The notes beneath the pieces were generated by a model, which searched no databases, was not told where the DNA came from, and saw only the letters and a program-made list of their open reading frames with translations. A DNA stretch of 64,000 nt. Origin: an uncultured Pirellulaceae bacterium (GTDB lineage: Bacteria > Planctomycetota > Planctomycetia > Pirellulales > Pirellulaceae). Of the stretch, positions 33,741 through 42,744 are shown one piece after another. The position numbers and the translations under genes were made by a program. The number at the start of each line of letters is the position of its first letter. The first letter of the stretch is position 1. The stretch is taken from assembly GCA_937928555.1 (NCBI GenBank), contig CALFWR010000052.1:38377-102376 (forward strand). Reading direction: 5' to 3'.

Positions 33741-34880
33741 ATGGGTCTGCTAGCATCAGTGGATTGTCGAGGGGTTTGTGCGGGTCGGATTGTGGAATTG
33801 AGTGCGGATTTTGTTTTTGTGGTGTGCCAAGCGGGAGCCGAAGCGGCGGTTCGCGAAGAGGTGCTTCGCAACCACGACGAGCTGCGGTTGGCTTTTTCGC
33901 GGCCGGGTTTCGTGACGTTTAAGTGTGACGTGGACAAGAAGCCGCCGGATCGACTGGTGCTCAAATCGATGCTTGCGCGGACTTATGGGTGGTCCGTGGG
34001 CCGAGCCGTGGGCGAGGATGGGGATGCGTTGGTGCGGCAGATTTTGGACTGTCCTGTTCTGGAACGCTGCGATGCGGTTCACGTTTGGGAGCGTGATCGA
34101 AAGCTGCCCGGTGCTGGCGGGTTCGAGCCCGGAGCGTCGGTGCTCGCTGCGGAGGTGGGGGAGAAGATCGTGGATGCGGTCAAGTCGCGGTTTCCGGGAA
34201 AGGAAGTGGGGCTCAATCGCGTCACCAAGGCGGATGCTTTGGTGTTCGACGTTTGCCTGGTGGAACCGGGGGAGTGGTGGTTTGGCTTTCACACGGCAAG
34301 TTCGATGGCGCTGCGTTGGCCCGGTGGTTGCCCGCGAATGGACCTCGAGCAGGAGGTCGTTACGAGGGCTTACTATAAGCTGAAGGAAGGATTGCTGTGG
34401 TCGCAGTTGCCGGTCGCGGCGGGAGATTTGTGTGCCGAAATTGGCAGCGCTCCTGGTGGAGCGAGTCAGTTGTTGTTGGAAACGGGTTGTGAAGTCATCG
34501 GCGTGGATCCGGCGGAGATGGAACCGGTGATTGCGTCGCAGGAAAAGTTCAAGCACATTCGCCGGCGTGGACACGAGGTGAAGAAGCGGGACTTTCGTGG
34601 TGTGAAGTGGTTGTTCGCGGATATCAACATGGTTCCGAATTACACTTTGGACACGGTTTCGGACATCGTGGCTCATGAGTCGGTGGATGTGAAAGGCATG
34701 TTGCTGACGCTGAAGCTGACGGACTGGAAGATGGTTCAGAGCGTGCCGCAGTGGATGGAGCGATTGCGGAAGCTTGGTTTCAAGTACGTTCGTCCGCGGC
34801 AGTTGGCGTTTAATCGACAGGAGGTCTGTTTGTTGGCGGCGAAGGATCGATTTGTGATTCGATCGGGAAAGAAACGGTAG
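33741..34880 (+). CDS. RlmM-like 2'-O-ribose rRNA methyltransferase
   Basis: 379 residues similar to RlmM (YgdE), which methylates C2498 of 23S rRNA. A THUMP-like N-terminal part (FVVCQAGAEAAVREEVLRNH) precedes a Rossmann methyltransferase core: AYYKLKEGLLW, the SAM site CAEIGSAPGGASQLLL, VIGVDPAEM, and the FtsJ-like K-D-K-E set (Lys in AYYKLKE, Asp in FADINM, Lys in LTLKLTDW, Glu in RQEVCLLA). The start is uncertain: ATG at 33741 or a GTG about 50 bases later. Followed after 15 bp by a membrane-protein gene on the same strand. Confidence 0.8.
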   Translation: MGLLASVDCRGVCAGRIVELSADFVFVVCQAGAEAAVREEVLRNHDELRLAFSRPGFVTFKCDVDKKPPDRLVLKSMLARTYGWSVGRAVGEDGDALVRQILDCPVLERCDAVHVWERDRKLPGAGGFEPGASVLAAEVGEKIVDAVKSRFPGKEVGLNRVTKADALVFDVCLVEPGEWWFGFHTASSMALRWPGGCPRMDLEQEVVTRAYYKLKEGLLWSQLPVAAGDLCAEIGSAPGGASQLLLETGCEVIGVDPAEMEPVIASQEKFKHIRRRGHEVKKRDFRGVKWLFADINMVPNYTLDTVSDIVAHESVDVKGMLLTLKLTDWKMVQSVPQWMERLRKLGFKYVRPRQLAFNRQEVCLLAAKDRFVIRSGKKR

Positions 34881-34895
34881 TCGCGGGGAGATTCG

Positions 34896-35405
34896 ATGCG
34901 GTCAGCGGAAGAGAATCCTTTTGCGTCGCCGGTGTCGGGTGCGGGCGAGGAGGTCCCGTTGGTGCGTCTGCCGACGTGTTTGCGGGCGAGGGCATTTGAG
35001 CGCTACGGGTCGGTGGCGGTGGGGGTGTTTTGCCTTTTCGGTGGAATCAGGAGCATGATCCATTTTCCCATGTACTCGGCTGGATTTTCTTGGCTTGGAG
35101 TTGCTGGAGGCGCCTCGATTGGCTTGTTGGCTATGCTGGGCAGCGGTTTTCTGTTGCTAAACAGCCGAACAAGGATTTTTCTTGGCGAAGAGAAAATTGA
35201 GATTTTTGGTGTGACGCAGCGGAAGTATTTATGGGCAGATATTGAAAGTTGGGAGAAGGATCCGGCAACGGGTCTGATTTCATTTGTGAAAAGCAACGGG
35301 GTTTGGGTTTCGGTTGTTTCGGATGTTTCGCTTTCGAACGCCAACCGACGGGTGCTTTGTGAGGCGTTTCGGTTGAAGGTTGGGCCGGCGGGAGCTGAGT
35401 ACTGA
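34896..35405 (+). CDS. Small membrane protein with a PH-like domain, function unknown
   Basis: 169 residues. Two membrane segments (VAVGVFCLFGGIRSMI and LGVAGGASIGLLAMLGSGFLLL) are followed by a beta-rich cytoplasmic part (RIFLGEEKIEIFGVTQRKYL .. IESWEKDPATGLISFV) like bacterial PH-type domains. The last residues (GAEY) and the TGA stop lie inside a tandem TGAGTAC array, so the C-terminus may have been replaced or cut when the array arose. No family name can be given. Confidence 0.65.
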   Translation: MRSAEENPFASPVSGAGEEVPLVRLPTCLRARAFERYGSVAVGVFCLFGGIRSMIHFPMYSAGFSWLGVAGGASIGLLAMLGSGFLLLNSRTRIFLGEEKIEIFGVTQRKYLWADIESWEKDPATGLISFVKSNGVWVSVVSDVSLSNANRRVLCEAFRLKVGPAGAEY

Positions 35406-35423
35406 GTACTGAGTACTGAGTAC
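35396..35423. repeat. Heptamer tandem array, left (TGAGTAC x4)
   Basis: Four perfect TGAGTAC units (35396-35423). The stop codon of the preceding gene lies inside. Its reverse complement (GTACTCA units) matches the GTACTCG units of the array at 36023-36078, in opposite orientation. Confidence 0.9.
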
Positions 35424-35462
35424 TAACAAGCTTCGCCTACCGAGTATGGTTTCGATCTGCAA

Positions 35463-35975
35463 TCAAAAACTACTCTCATCGATTTTCCTCGTGGCTGGAT
35501 GCTCACGGGTGTTGACCCAATCAGGTCGTTGCAATCCTGTAATCGTTTCCCATTGCTCCCAGACTTGCTCGGTCCAACTCTGCGTTTTTCTCAAGTGCTT
35601 CACACCCGATCCGGGTTTGTTCATTGCTTTGACGAAAGAAACCGTCATCTTACGAATCTCAGTTCCTTCTTGAAACAAAGCGCCAAACTGATCCTTCTTC
35701 AGGTAGTCACGATCAAACGCCGAGCAGAGATGCGCCGGCGTTTCGTTCAGGCTTCCGATCGAGTAACCACGAAACTGGATAAACTCACCCTGCGTCCCTC
35801 GCCCAAACCCCTCGGCAATGTTTGCGATGACAGATTCGGATGAGTCGTTAATCTGTCGAACTAACCGTACATCGTTTGCGAACGGAGTTTATTTCGTCAA
35901 CCAAAAGATTTGCTTGGACCAAGCGCGGGCACGCTGCCAGAATCGGAGGTCGGTGAATTTGCTCGCACCAGCCAT
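35463..35975 (-). pseudogene. Four-helix-bundle (23S rRNA IVP/S23 family) gene interrupted by one in-frame stop
   Basis: Reading the minus strand from the ATG at 35975 gives [20 protein letters not shown] .. IFWLTK, then a TAA at 35889-35891 in the same frame, then [19 protein letters not shown] .. VIANIAEGFGRGTQGEFIQF .. SIGSLNETPAHL .. and on to 35463. Without the stop this is a complete about 170-residue four-helix-bundle protein (TIGR02436-like; NIAEGFGRG and GSLNET are the family motifs). One base change, probably CAA to TAA, explains the break. The family is related to proteins encoded in rRNA intervening sequences and to Avd of diversity-generating retroelements. A later TTG at 35678 could only make a fragment. 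It is bracketed by inverted heptamer arrays. Confidence 0.85.
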
Positions 35976-36022
35976 ATTCGCTCCAAGCAATCATCGTTTC
36001 CCATAAAACAACGTCGGTACGT

Positions 36023-36078
36023 ACTTAGTACACAGTACACAGTCAGCACTCGGTACTCGGTACTCGGTACTCGGCACT
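36023..36078. repeat. Heptamer tandem array, right (about 8 degenerate units)
   Basis: Units in order: ACTTAGT, ACACAGT, ACACAGT, CAGCACT, CGGTACT x3, CGGCACT. The period is 7 bp with drift. Inverted relative to the array at 35396-35423, so the two enclose the four-helix-bundle pseudogene. Confidence 0.85.
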
Positions 36079-36305
36079 TCCTCCAATGTCCTGATTTTCT
36101 CGCAGCATCCCAGTTTTTCCACGCTCAGCACTGTTGCGGCACAGAATTGAGGCCCAGCGGGCACCAACGCCACCTGCCGAATCGCGAAATGCATGCAAGG
36201 CAGCCTCGTGGCTTGACCAATGATCGATCTGGCGAAAAAATAGAGATCCGATTCAATTCACCAGACTACACTCAGTTCGTAGTCCTTTTTTCCTGGAGAC
36301 TTTTG

Positions 36306-37148
36306 ATGTCCGCTCGATCCATGTTCGTCCTTCTCGCTCTTGTTCTGACTGCCTGCTTGGCGGCCATGTTCATTCCAAAGCCGACCGAGGTCCAGCAGAG
36401 CCCCTACGATGACAACGGCAAACTGATCACGCAAACTTCGGCACCCGTCACCAGCAGCAATTCACAGGACACCAAAAGTGCCAACGACGCCAAAGTTACC
36501 AAAAAAGTCTTCTTCGATGTTCAGATCGACGGCCAGGCTGCCGGACGAATCGTGATCGGGCTGTTTCATGACGAAGTCCCGAAAACGGCTGAGAACTTCA
36601 GAGCACTTTGTACTGGCGAAAAAGGCCAAGGCAAAAAAGGCAAACCCCTCCACTACAAGGGATCGACCTTTCATCGCATCGTTCCGGGCTTCATGTGCCA
36701 GGGCGGTGACTTTACCAATGCCAACGGAACCGGTGGCGAAAGCATTTATGGCGAAAAGTTCGCAGACGAAAACTTCACTTTCACGCACGACGTGCCGGGA
36801 GTTCTTTCAATGGCCAACGCCGGAGCGAACACCAACGGTTCACAGTTCTTCATCACGACCGTCCCCACCCGTGGGCTTGACGGCAGGCACGTTGTCTTCG
36901 GTCGCATCATCGAAGGCATGGACGTTGTCAAAAAAGTCGAAGCCAAAGGCACACGTAGCAGTGCCGGCACACCGACAGCCAAAGTCGTCATCGCAGACTG
37001 CGGCGAGTTGACCGAAGAAGCCGGTTCAGCAACCAAGGGCAGCGGTGCCAAAGGCAGCGGCGAAAAAGCAGCAGCCAGCGGAACCAAACCTGCCGCCAGT
37101 GGAAACAAACCTGCCGCCAGCGCTTCCAAGGGCTCCGGCAAAAAGTAG
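36306..37148 (+). CDS. Cyclophilin-type peptidyl-prolyl isomerase, exported or membrane-anchored
   Basis: 280 residues. GGAG lies 8 bases before the ATG at 36306. An N-terminal hydrophobic segment ([19 protein letters not shown]) contains a possible lipobox (LTAC), so the protein is exported, perhaps as a lipoprotein. The cyclophilin domain (about 65-230) has [55 protein letters not shown] and [20 protein letters not shown], with the catalytic Arg (HRI), Phe (GSQFFI) and the ligand-binding region intact. The C-terminal 45 residues are low-complexity (Gly/Ser/Ala/Lys). It assists folding of exported proteins. Confidence 0.93.
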   Translation: MSARSMFVLLALVLTACLAAMFIPKPTEVQQSPYDDNGKLITQTSAPVTSSNSQDTKSANDAKVTKKVFFDVQIDGQAAGRIVIGLFHDEVPKTAENFRALCTGEKGQGKKGKPLHYKGSTFHRIVPGFMCQGGDFTNANGTGGESIYGEKFADENFTFTHDVPGVLSMANAGANTNGSQFFITTVPTRGLDGRHVVFGRIIEGMDVVKKVEAKGTRSSAGTPTAKVVIADCGELTEEAGSATKGSGAKGSGEKAAASGTKPAASGNKPAASASKGSGKK

Positions 37149-37197
37149 TCGCCACTATCTGATTGCGGCTCTCTCTGGCTGCACGCACTGTCAAGCC

Positions 37198-37229
37198 CGG
37201 CTTGGCCTGAACCATCTCAGGCCAAGCCG
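37198..37229 (+). terminator. Perfect 13-bp hairpin after the cyclophilin gene
   Basis: CGGCTTGGCCTGA - ACCATC - TCAGGCCAAGCCG, a 13-bp perfect stem, 50 bp after the stop of the cyclophilin gene. No T-run follows, so it could be a factor-assisted terminator or an RNA 3' end protector. Confidence 0.55.
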
Positions 37230-37233
37230 CCTG

Positions 37234-37424
37234 AGCCCGGATTATTCATGAGGCGTGGGCGTCAGAATCAGTTGAGACAGTGGTCCGCGACTCTGATGCG
37301 ATCAAACGATCGCTGTGGTTTTCATCTACCGGATGATTTACAATTCTTGTTGAAATTCAGCTTTTCCCTTGCTCCTGTTGGCCAGACGTAGAATTAACGC
37401 CCGTCGTCGTGAATAATCCGGGCT
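37234..37424 (-). mobile_element. MITE-like repeat, copy A (full length, subfamily 1)
   Basis: Ends are AGCCCGGATTATTCATGA on the left and, reversed, AGCCCGGATTATTCACGA on the right. Inside, its reverse complement matches copy B (52633-52818) along the whole length, about nine of ten bases by eye. No coding capacity. TGA on both sides could be a 3-bp target duplication. Confidence 0.85.
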
Positions 37425-37669
37425 GACATGTCTCGCTGATGATCAACCGATTGGGTGGCTTCTAACACCGGCGGTCATTTCCTGCCGCTACCCGCTTGGG
37501 GCGATCGGTCCGCAATCTGCGTCGACAACAGAGCGACCTGAGCCAGGGGTTCAGATTTTCTCGGGTATCGCAGCGTCGCGTTGACCTCAACCGCTCCACC
37601 TCGACTGAGCTTTCTGATAGATTTCACGCTGAACACTCATACAGAAAGAATTCGGTAGCGGGAATCATC

Positions 37670-38866
37670 ATGCCAACCAATCCTCCACTCAACAGAAAAC
37701 TTCGCATGGCACTTGTCGGGGGTGGACGAGGATCATTTATTGGACGCGTCCACGCCACCGCAGCGGTTCTTGACAATCGATGTGAACTCGTGGCCGGGGC
37801 TCTTTCGTCCGATCCACAGCGTGCCAAAGACTCTGCCGAAGACTATGACATTGACCCCGATCGAGCTTGCACGTCGTACCATGAACTGATCGAAAAGGAA
37901 CTTGCGCTTCCCGCAGATCAACGTATCGACTTTCTTTCGATCGCAACTCCCAACCACACGCATTTCGAAATCGCCAAAGCCGCCGTCGAAGCCGGTTTCA
38001 ATGTGGTCTGTGACAAGCCTTTGACCTTCGACCTCGCTCAGGCAGAAGAACTTGTCAAAGTCGTCAACGACTCGGGCGTCGTTTTCGCGGTCACACACAA
38101 TTACACCGGCTATCCTCTGATACGCCAGGCAAGACAAATGGTCGCCGACGGTGAGCTGGGCGAAATCATGGCCGTGCGAGCGAACTACATCCAAGGCTGG
38201 CTGACTGACAAACTGGAAGATGACGATCAAAAGCAGGCTGCATGGCGAACCGATCCCAAAAAGTCAGGTGCCGCTGGTTGCTTCGGAGACATCGCAACTC
38301 ACGCTTACAACCTTACCCGTTTCGTGACTGGGCTTTTGGCAGAAAATATTTCCTGCAATCTCAAAACGTTCGTCCAGGGCCGCAAGCTGGACGACTACGG
38401 GCACGCCATGATAACGTACGAAAACGGTGCGTTTGGGACCATCACCGCGTCCCAGATCTCGCACGGCCGGGAGAACGATGTGACCCTCGAAGTCGACGGA
38501 ACCAAGGGATCCATCTCGTGGCGTCAGGAAAATCCGAACGAACTTTGGCTTCGCCGAAACGGGCAGCCACACCAGCTTTACACCCGCGATCCCAACGCTT
38601 CTTACGCAAAACCTGTCACTGCGGAGTCGTGTCGATTGCCCGCAGGGCACCCGGAAGCCTTTTTTGAGGCCTTTGCCAACATCTACCGCAGCGCATTTGA
38701 TAACATGGCGGCTCGGATTGCCGGCCAGAACTTTGAAAAAGTCGACACGATCTACCCCAACGTATTTGACGGGGTCGAAGGAATGCTCTTCATACAACAG
38801 TCCGTCAACAGCAGCCAAAACGGTGGTCAATGGCTGCCGTTAAAGCACGAACTGGCAAGACGTTAA
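37670..38866 (+). CDS. Gfo/Idh/MocA-family oxidoreductase
   Basis: 398 residues from the ATG at 37670. N-terminal NAD(P)-binding Rossmann motif VGGGRGSFIGRVH, then DFLSIATPNHTHFEIAKAAV, the conserved NVVCDKPLTFDLAQAEEL (catalytic Lys in DKP), and the C-terminal domain with GAAGCFGDIATHAYNLTRFV. Such enzymes oxidise or reduce sugars and sugar-like alcohols and are abundant in planctomycetes. The substrate cannot be told. Upstream starts in the same frame would run into the MITE-flanking DNA and are rejected. Confidence 0.93.
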   Translation: MPTNPPLNRKLRMALVGGGRGSFIGRVHATAAVLDNRCELVAGALSSDPQRAKDSAEDYDIDPDRACTSYHELIEKELALPADQRIDFLSIATPNHTHFEIAKAAVEAGFNVVCDKPLTFDLAQAEELVKVVNDSGVVFAVTHNYTGYPLIRQARQMVADGELGEIMAVRANYIQGWLTDKLEDDDQKQAAWRTDPKKSGAAGCFGDIATHAYNLTRFVTGLLAENISCNLKTFVQGRKLDDYGHAMITYENGAFGTITASQISHGRENDVTLEVDGTKGSISWRQENPNELWLRRNGQPHQLYTRDPNASYAKPVTAESCRLPAGHPEAFFEAFANIYRSAFDNMAARIAGQNFEKVDTIYPNVFDGVEGMLFIQQSVNSSQNGGQWLPLKHELARR

Positions 38867-38879
38867 CGCATTGATCCCG

Positions 38880-38911
38880 ATCCAAATTCCACCTCATCCA
38901 AATTCCACCTC
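38880..38911. repeat. 16-bp tandem duplication
   Basis: ATCCAAATTCCACCTC is present twice head to tail (38880-38895, 38896-38911), just before floA. It could affect the spacing of floA's promoter or leader. Confidence 0.85.
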
Positions 38912-38932
38912 ATCCGGAGCTACAGAAGAACC

Positions 38933-40006
38933 ATGGAATTTCTGCTTAATGACCTGGCACTCACCGCAGCCCTTGGCCGTACCGCATCGATAATCATCTT
39001 TGCGATCGTGATGGTTCTGGTGTTTGCCGGAATCATCGTCCTGTTTTTCTTTCTCAACATGCTCCGCTGGTACATCCAGTCGGTTTTCACCGGTGCGGGA
39101 GTCAAAATCAGTGACCTTGTCGGGATGTACTTCCGCAAAGTCCGAGCCAGCGTGATCGTTCCCAGCAAGATCATGTCCGTCCAGGCGGGACTTGCCGACC
39201 AGGAAATTACAACCAAGAACCTCGAAGCCCACTACATGGCCGGCGGCAACGTTCCTCTGGTCATCCGTTCATTGATCGCGGCCCACAAGGCCAAAACGAT
39301 CAAGCTTTCCTTTCGCGAAGCATCCGCCATCGACCTTGCCGGCCGTAACGTACTCGAGGCGGTCCAAACCAGCGTTTACCCTCGTGTCATCGATTGTCCT
39401 GCTCGCGGGTCAGCCCGAAAGTCACTCGACGCGGTTGCCAAAGACGGGATCCAGCTAAAGGTTCGTGCGCGTGTCACCGTTCGCTCCAACCTGCAGCAGT
39501 TGATCGGGGGTGCCACCGAAGAGACCATCATCGCCCGTGTCGGTGAAGGCATCGTCAGTGCCATCGGATCCGAAACGCATTCGGCGGTACTCGAAAACCC
39601 CGACGTGATCTCGAAAACGGTACTCGCCCGTCGGCTTGATTCGCAAACCGCATTCGAAATCGTATCGATCGACATCGCGGACATCGACGTGGGTGACAAC
39701 ATTGGTGCTCGACTGCGTGCCGATCAGGCCGAAGCCGATACGCGGGTCGCCCGTGCCCGCGCCGAAGGACGCCGCGCGATGGCGGTCGCGCAGGAACAGG
39801 AGAACATGGCTGAAATTGAAGAGCAACGCGCAAAACTGGTTGCCGCCGAAGCCGACGTCCCCAAAGCCATGGCCGATGGCTTTCGCCAAAAGAAGCTGGG
39901 CATTCTCGATTACTACAAACTTCGTAACGTCCAGGCGGACACCGACATGAGAAAAGCCATTTCAACTGCCGGCGAATCCACAGTCAAACAAGTCACCCCG
40001 AGGTAA
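38933..40006 (+). CDS. floA: Flotillin-like protein FloA
   Basis: 357 residues, YqfA/FloA (UPF0365) family. A membrane hairpin segment near the N-terminus ([20 protein letters not shown]) is followed by the SPFH-like domain: [80 protein letters not shown], and an Ala/Glu-rich coiled coil with [22 protein letters not shown] (in part). FloA organises membrane microdomains and helps protein assembly and secretion. It is followed 6 bp later by a small gene, a likely partner. Confidence 0.94.
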   Translation: MEFLLNDLALTAALGRTASIIIFAIVMVLVFAGIIVLFFFLNMLRWYIQSVFTGAGVKISDLVGMYFRKVRASVIVPSKIMSVQAGLADQEITTKNLEAHYMAGGNVPLVIRSLIAAHKAKTIKLSFREASAIDLAGRNVLEAVQTSVYPRVIDCPARGSARKSLDAVAKDGIQLKVRARVTVRSNLQQLIGGATEETIIARVGEGIVSAIGSETHSAVLENPDVISKTVLARRLDSQTAFEIVSIDIADIDVGDNIGARLRADQAEADTRVARARAEGRRAMAVAQEQENMAEIEEQRAKLVAAEADVPKAMADGFRQKKLGILDYYKLRNVQADTDMRKAISTAGESTVKQVTPR

Positions 40007-40012
40007 TCGCCG

Positions 40013-40537
40013 ATGGCACGGGACATTGAAGAATTTCTTCGCCGAGCAGCCGAACGAAGAAATAAAAACCAACAGGCTGGCGGAAAAAGGCCTTCCAACC
40101 GCCCCCCGCCGGTTACGCCTCCGCCGGTCGAACCTCCTCGGCAAAAAATTTCCCAGCGTGACTTGGTTGCCGAATCCAGCCGCGCTTCGAGTTTGCCTTC
40201 CAAGCAACCCAAAAAAGAAAGCGTCTCGGAGCACGTTAAGCGATACATCGACGTGTCCGACGTCGCGGATGTCACTGACATTACCGATCATGCCTCCCAC
40301 CTCGCGGAAGTGATCGAGCGTGCGGATGACAAAATTGACCAACACGTTCATGATGTTTTCGATCACGAAGTCAGCAAGATCAACGAACCCGGATCCGGCG
40401 TGACCAAGGTTCAGGGGAAAGCATCCAGCCCGATTGCCCAGGATCTATTGAACCTGTTTAAATCTCCCCGTTCCATTCGCCAGGCCATCATGGTCAGCGA
40501 GATTCTCAAGCGACCTGACTTCAGCGACGAAGACTGA
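40013..40537 (+). CDS. Hypothetical protein downstream of floA
   Basis: 174 residues, hydrophilic. An N-terminal amphipathic helix ([20 protein letters not shown]) is followed by a Pro-rich linker ([15 protein letters not shown]), a helical middle ([20 protein letters not shown]) and a C-terminal helix ([20 protein letters not shown]). No membrane segment or known domain. It sits 6 bp after floA and 5 bp before the next dehydrogenase gene, so the three are probably one transcript. The '[16 protein letters not shown]' end resembles C-termini of proteins found next to floA in other planctomycetes; this is a recollection, not a search result. Confidence 0.75.
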   Translation: MARDIEEFLRRAAERRNKNQQAGGKRPSNRPPPVTPPPVEPPRQKISQRDLVAESSRASSLPSKQPKKESVSEHVKRYIDVSDVADVTDITDHASHLAEVIERADDKIDQHVHDVFDHEVSKINEPGSGVTKVQGKASSPIAQDLLNLFKSPRSIRQAIMVSEILKRPDFSDED

Positions 40538-40542
40538 ACATC

Positions 40543-41445
40543 ATGACCACACCAGAGACAACGACCATCGGCTGGGTCGGCACCGGCGTAATGGGCTTGA
40601 GCATGTGCCGCAATCTGATGGATGCCGGCTACAGGGTAACCGTCTTTTCCCGCACCCAAAGCAAATCCCAATCGCTGCTCGATGCGGGTGCGACCTGGGC
40701 AGAGTCCCCCGCCGAAGTCGCCGCTGCCTCCGATATCAGCTTTGCCATTGTCGGCATGCCCGACGATGTTCGCGAGGTCTTCCTTGGCGGCAAGGGCCTG
40801 ATCGCGGGTGCGAGTCCGGGCAGTATTCTGGTTGACATGACCACCAGCGAACCTCAGCTTGCGGTCGATATTTTCAATGCAGCCAAAGATAAATCCGTCG
40901 CCGCAATCGACGCCCCGGTTTCCGGTGGTGACATCGGCGCAAAAAATGGCACCCTGTCGATCATGGTCGGTGGCGACTCGCAACCGGTTGCTACCATAAT
41001 GCCCCTGTTCGAGATCATGGGCGCGACGGTGGTTCACCAGGGCGCTGCCGGTTCGGGCCAACACACGAAAATGGTAAACCAGATTCTGGTTGCCGCCGGA
41101 ATGATTGGTGTCTGCGAATCGCTGCTCTACGCGCTCAAATCAGGCCTTGATCTGAAAACGGTGCTTCAGTCGGTCAGTAGCGGTGCTGCGGGAAGCTGGG
41201 CTTTGTCAAATCTGGGACCGCGAATCATCGATGGCAACTTCGACCCGGGGTTCTTTGTCGAACACTTCGTCAAAGACCTGGGCATCGCAGTGCAGGAAGC
41301 TCAGAAAATGGGCCTTCAACTCAAAGGCCTTGAACTGGTCCGCGAACTGTATCGCGAACTGGAAAACGCGGGTTTTGGCAAACAGGGAACCCACGCTCTG
41401 CAAATCCAGATGGCTCGGTCCAACAACTTTCAGTGGCCGGCCTGA
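40543..41445 (+). CDS. 3-hydroxyisobutyrate dehydrogenase-family NAD(P)-dependent oxidoreductase
   Basis: 300 residues. N-terminal Rossmann motif [20 protein letters not shown], the substrate-binding [20 protein letters not shown], and [20 protein letters not shown] with the catalytic Lys define the beta-hydroxyacid dehydrogenase family (3-hydroxyisobutyrate, tartronate semialdehyde and related). All catalytic positions look intact. Substrate not predictable. Last gene of the floA cluster. Confidence 0.93.
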   Translation: MTTPETTTIGWVGTGVMGLSMCRNLMDAGYRVTVFSRTQSKSQSLLDAGATWAESPAEVAAASDISFAIVGMPDDVREVFLGGKGLIAGASPGSILVDMTTSEPQLAVDIFNAAKDKSVAAIDAPVSGGDIGAKNGTLSIMVGGDSQPVATIMPLFEIMGATVVHQGAAGSGQHTKMVNQILVAAGMIGVCESLLYALKSGLDLKTVLQSVSSGAAGSWALSNLGPRIIDGNFDPGFFVEHFVKDLGIAVQEAQKMGLQLKGLELVRELYRELENAGFGKQGTHALQIQMARSNNFQWPA

Positions 41446-41705
41446 TTCGCCGCCGAGCGAAACGACCGCAGCCGCGAGATCCGATTCTGCGCCCTGACCG
41501 GAATAAACACACGCCAAACCAACTCCCCAACAGGATTTGGTGTTGTTTTCTGGCCAACTGCTAGCAGTCAAGCCGACGAAGTTGTTGGGATCCGGCGATG
41601 GGCGTACCCATTGGCGAGGATCTTTCAAACCCACCTGTATCTCAAGCACCTGGCTACTCTCGCCGACTAGTCACTGTGTTTCGGGCAGGCACGCCCCGGA
41701 TCATC

Positions 41706-42680
41706 ATGAAAGTTATCGAACCCGCCAACAGATTTTTTCAGGACGTTCGCGGAGTCGTCGTGACCATCGAACTGATCCTTGTTGCGGTGGTGCTGGGAAT
41801 CGGACTTATGACCTGGATGTCGAGCATGCGCGACGCCGTCAGCAGTGAACTCTCGGACCTTGGCGGGATGGTTCAGGACGTCAATCAATCCTACGTCGTT
41901 CTGGGGGCCAGTGGTGCCAGCGCCTCCACCGCCGGAATGGACTATCTTGACCAAACCGACCACTGTGATGACCCCGACGATATCGCTGGCCAGGCCGACA
42001 ACTGCATGCGGTTTGACGCACCGCCTACCAACGAAAATGTTGGAGTTTCAAGAGATGGACTGGTTGTTGAGCTTGCGTTTGATGGCGATGCCAATGACTC
42101 CGCCAGTGACAACGACGCAACATTGCTCAACGGAGCTTCCATTGTTAACGGAGAACTGGTTTTCGATGGCGTCGATGATTTTGCGACTATCGAGAACTCG
42201 GACGAAATCAACACGGAACTTCACGAAGAGCGGACCATCCATATCGAATTCACTCCCAACGACGTGACAACCCGGCAGGTCATCTACGAAGAAGGCGGTG
42301 GTGTCCGCGGATTGAATATCTTCATTGAAAACGGCATGCTGTTCATCGGCGGCTACAATATCCCGGAGACCGGCTGGAACCCGACCTTTATTTCTACTCC
42401 GATCACCGCCGGCCAGCCACTCTCTGCTACCCTGGTCCTCGACGGCGGGTCGGGTCTGCAACCCAATGCGTTCTCGGGTTTTCTTAACGGCAGCCTGATT
42501 GGTCGTGATGTGGGCTCAGAACTGTTTCCGCACGGCGGTGGCATTGGTATCGGTGGCGTCAATGGAGACACCGTTCTCAACTCGGGAGTCACCACCGCCG
42601 GATCGTTTTTCAATGGTTCGATCAGTGGAATACAGATCTACAACCGGGCCCTCTCAGACGCTGAAGTTGGCAGTTTGTAG
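41706..42680 (+). CDS. Modular Tad pilin-like protein carrying a LamG-like (concanavalin A fold) domain
   Basis: 324 residues. An N-terminal pilin-type helix (RGVVVTIELILVAVVLGIG, then RDAVSSELSDLGGMVQDVNQSY) matches four other proteins in this locus. It has a possible prepilin cleavage after Gly with Glu at +6. Next comes an Asp/Cys motif (DHCDDPDDIAGQADNC) shared with two of them, then a beta-rich domain with LVVELAFDGDANDSASDNDA, HIEFTPNDVTTRQVIYEEGG and IYNRALSDAEV, the pattern of LamG/laminin-type lectin domains. It is convergent with TadC (65-bp gap). This should be a pilus-associated adhesin or minor pilin that displays a carbohydrate-binding domain. Confidence 0.8.
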   Translation: MKVIEPANRFFQDVRGVVVTIELILVAVVLGIGLMTWMSSMRDAVSSELSDLGGMVQDVNQSYVVLGASGASASTAGMDYLDQTDHCDDPDDIAGQADNCMRFDAPPTNENVGVSRDGLVVELAFDGDANDSASDNDATLLNGASIVNGELVFDGVDDFATIENSDEINTELHEERTIHIEFTPNDVTTRQVIYEEGGGVRGLNIFIENGMLFIGGYNIPETGWNPTFISTPITAGQPLSATLVLDGGSGLQPNAFSGFLNGSLIGRDVGSELFPHGGGIGIGGVNGDTVLNSGVTTAGSFFNGSISGIQIYNRALSDAEVGSL

Positions 42681-42744
42681 GCAACTTCTAACTAAGCAAC
42701 CTTCCACATCATCCCGGATCATATCGAAAAGCGATTGCGGTGCG

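Larger units (their letters stand above)
37149..37669. other. Intergenic region: hairpin plus MITE copy A
   Basis: 521 bp with no gene. It holds a strong hairpin (37198-37229) and repeat copy A (37234-37424), each listed on its own. The rest, up to the oxidoreductase start, shows nothing I can name. Confidence 0.6.

Noticed and set aside
33756..34676. 306-codon minus-strand open frame
   Set aside because: Antisense to the RlmM-like gene, whose motifs are intact; composition is typical of a shadow frame.
35396..36078. CRISPR-like array
   Set aside because: The 7-bp units are directly joined without spacers, so this is a simple tandem repeat, not a CRISPR.
37198..37229. Intrinsic terminator in the strict sense
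   Set aside because: The stem is perfect but no T-run follows, so I list it only as a terminator-like hairpin with moderate confidence.
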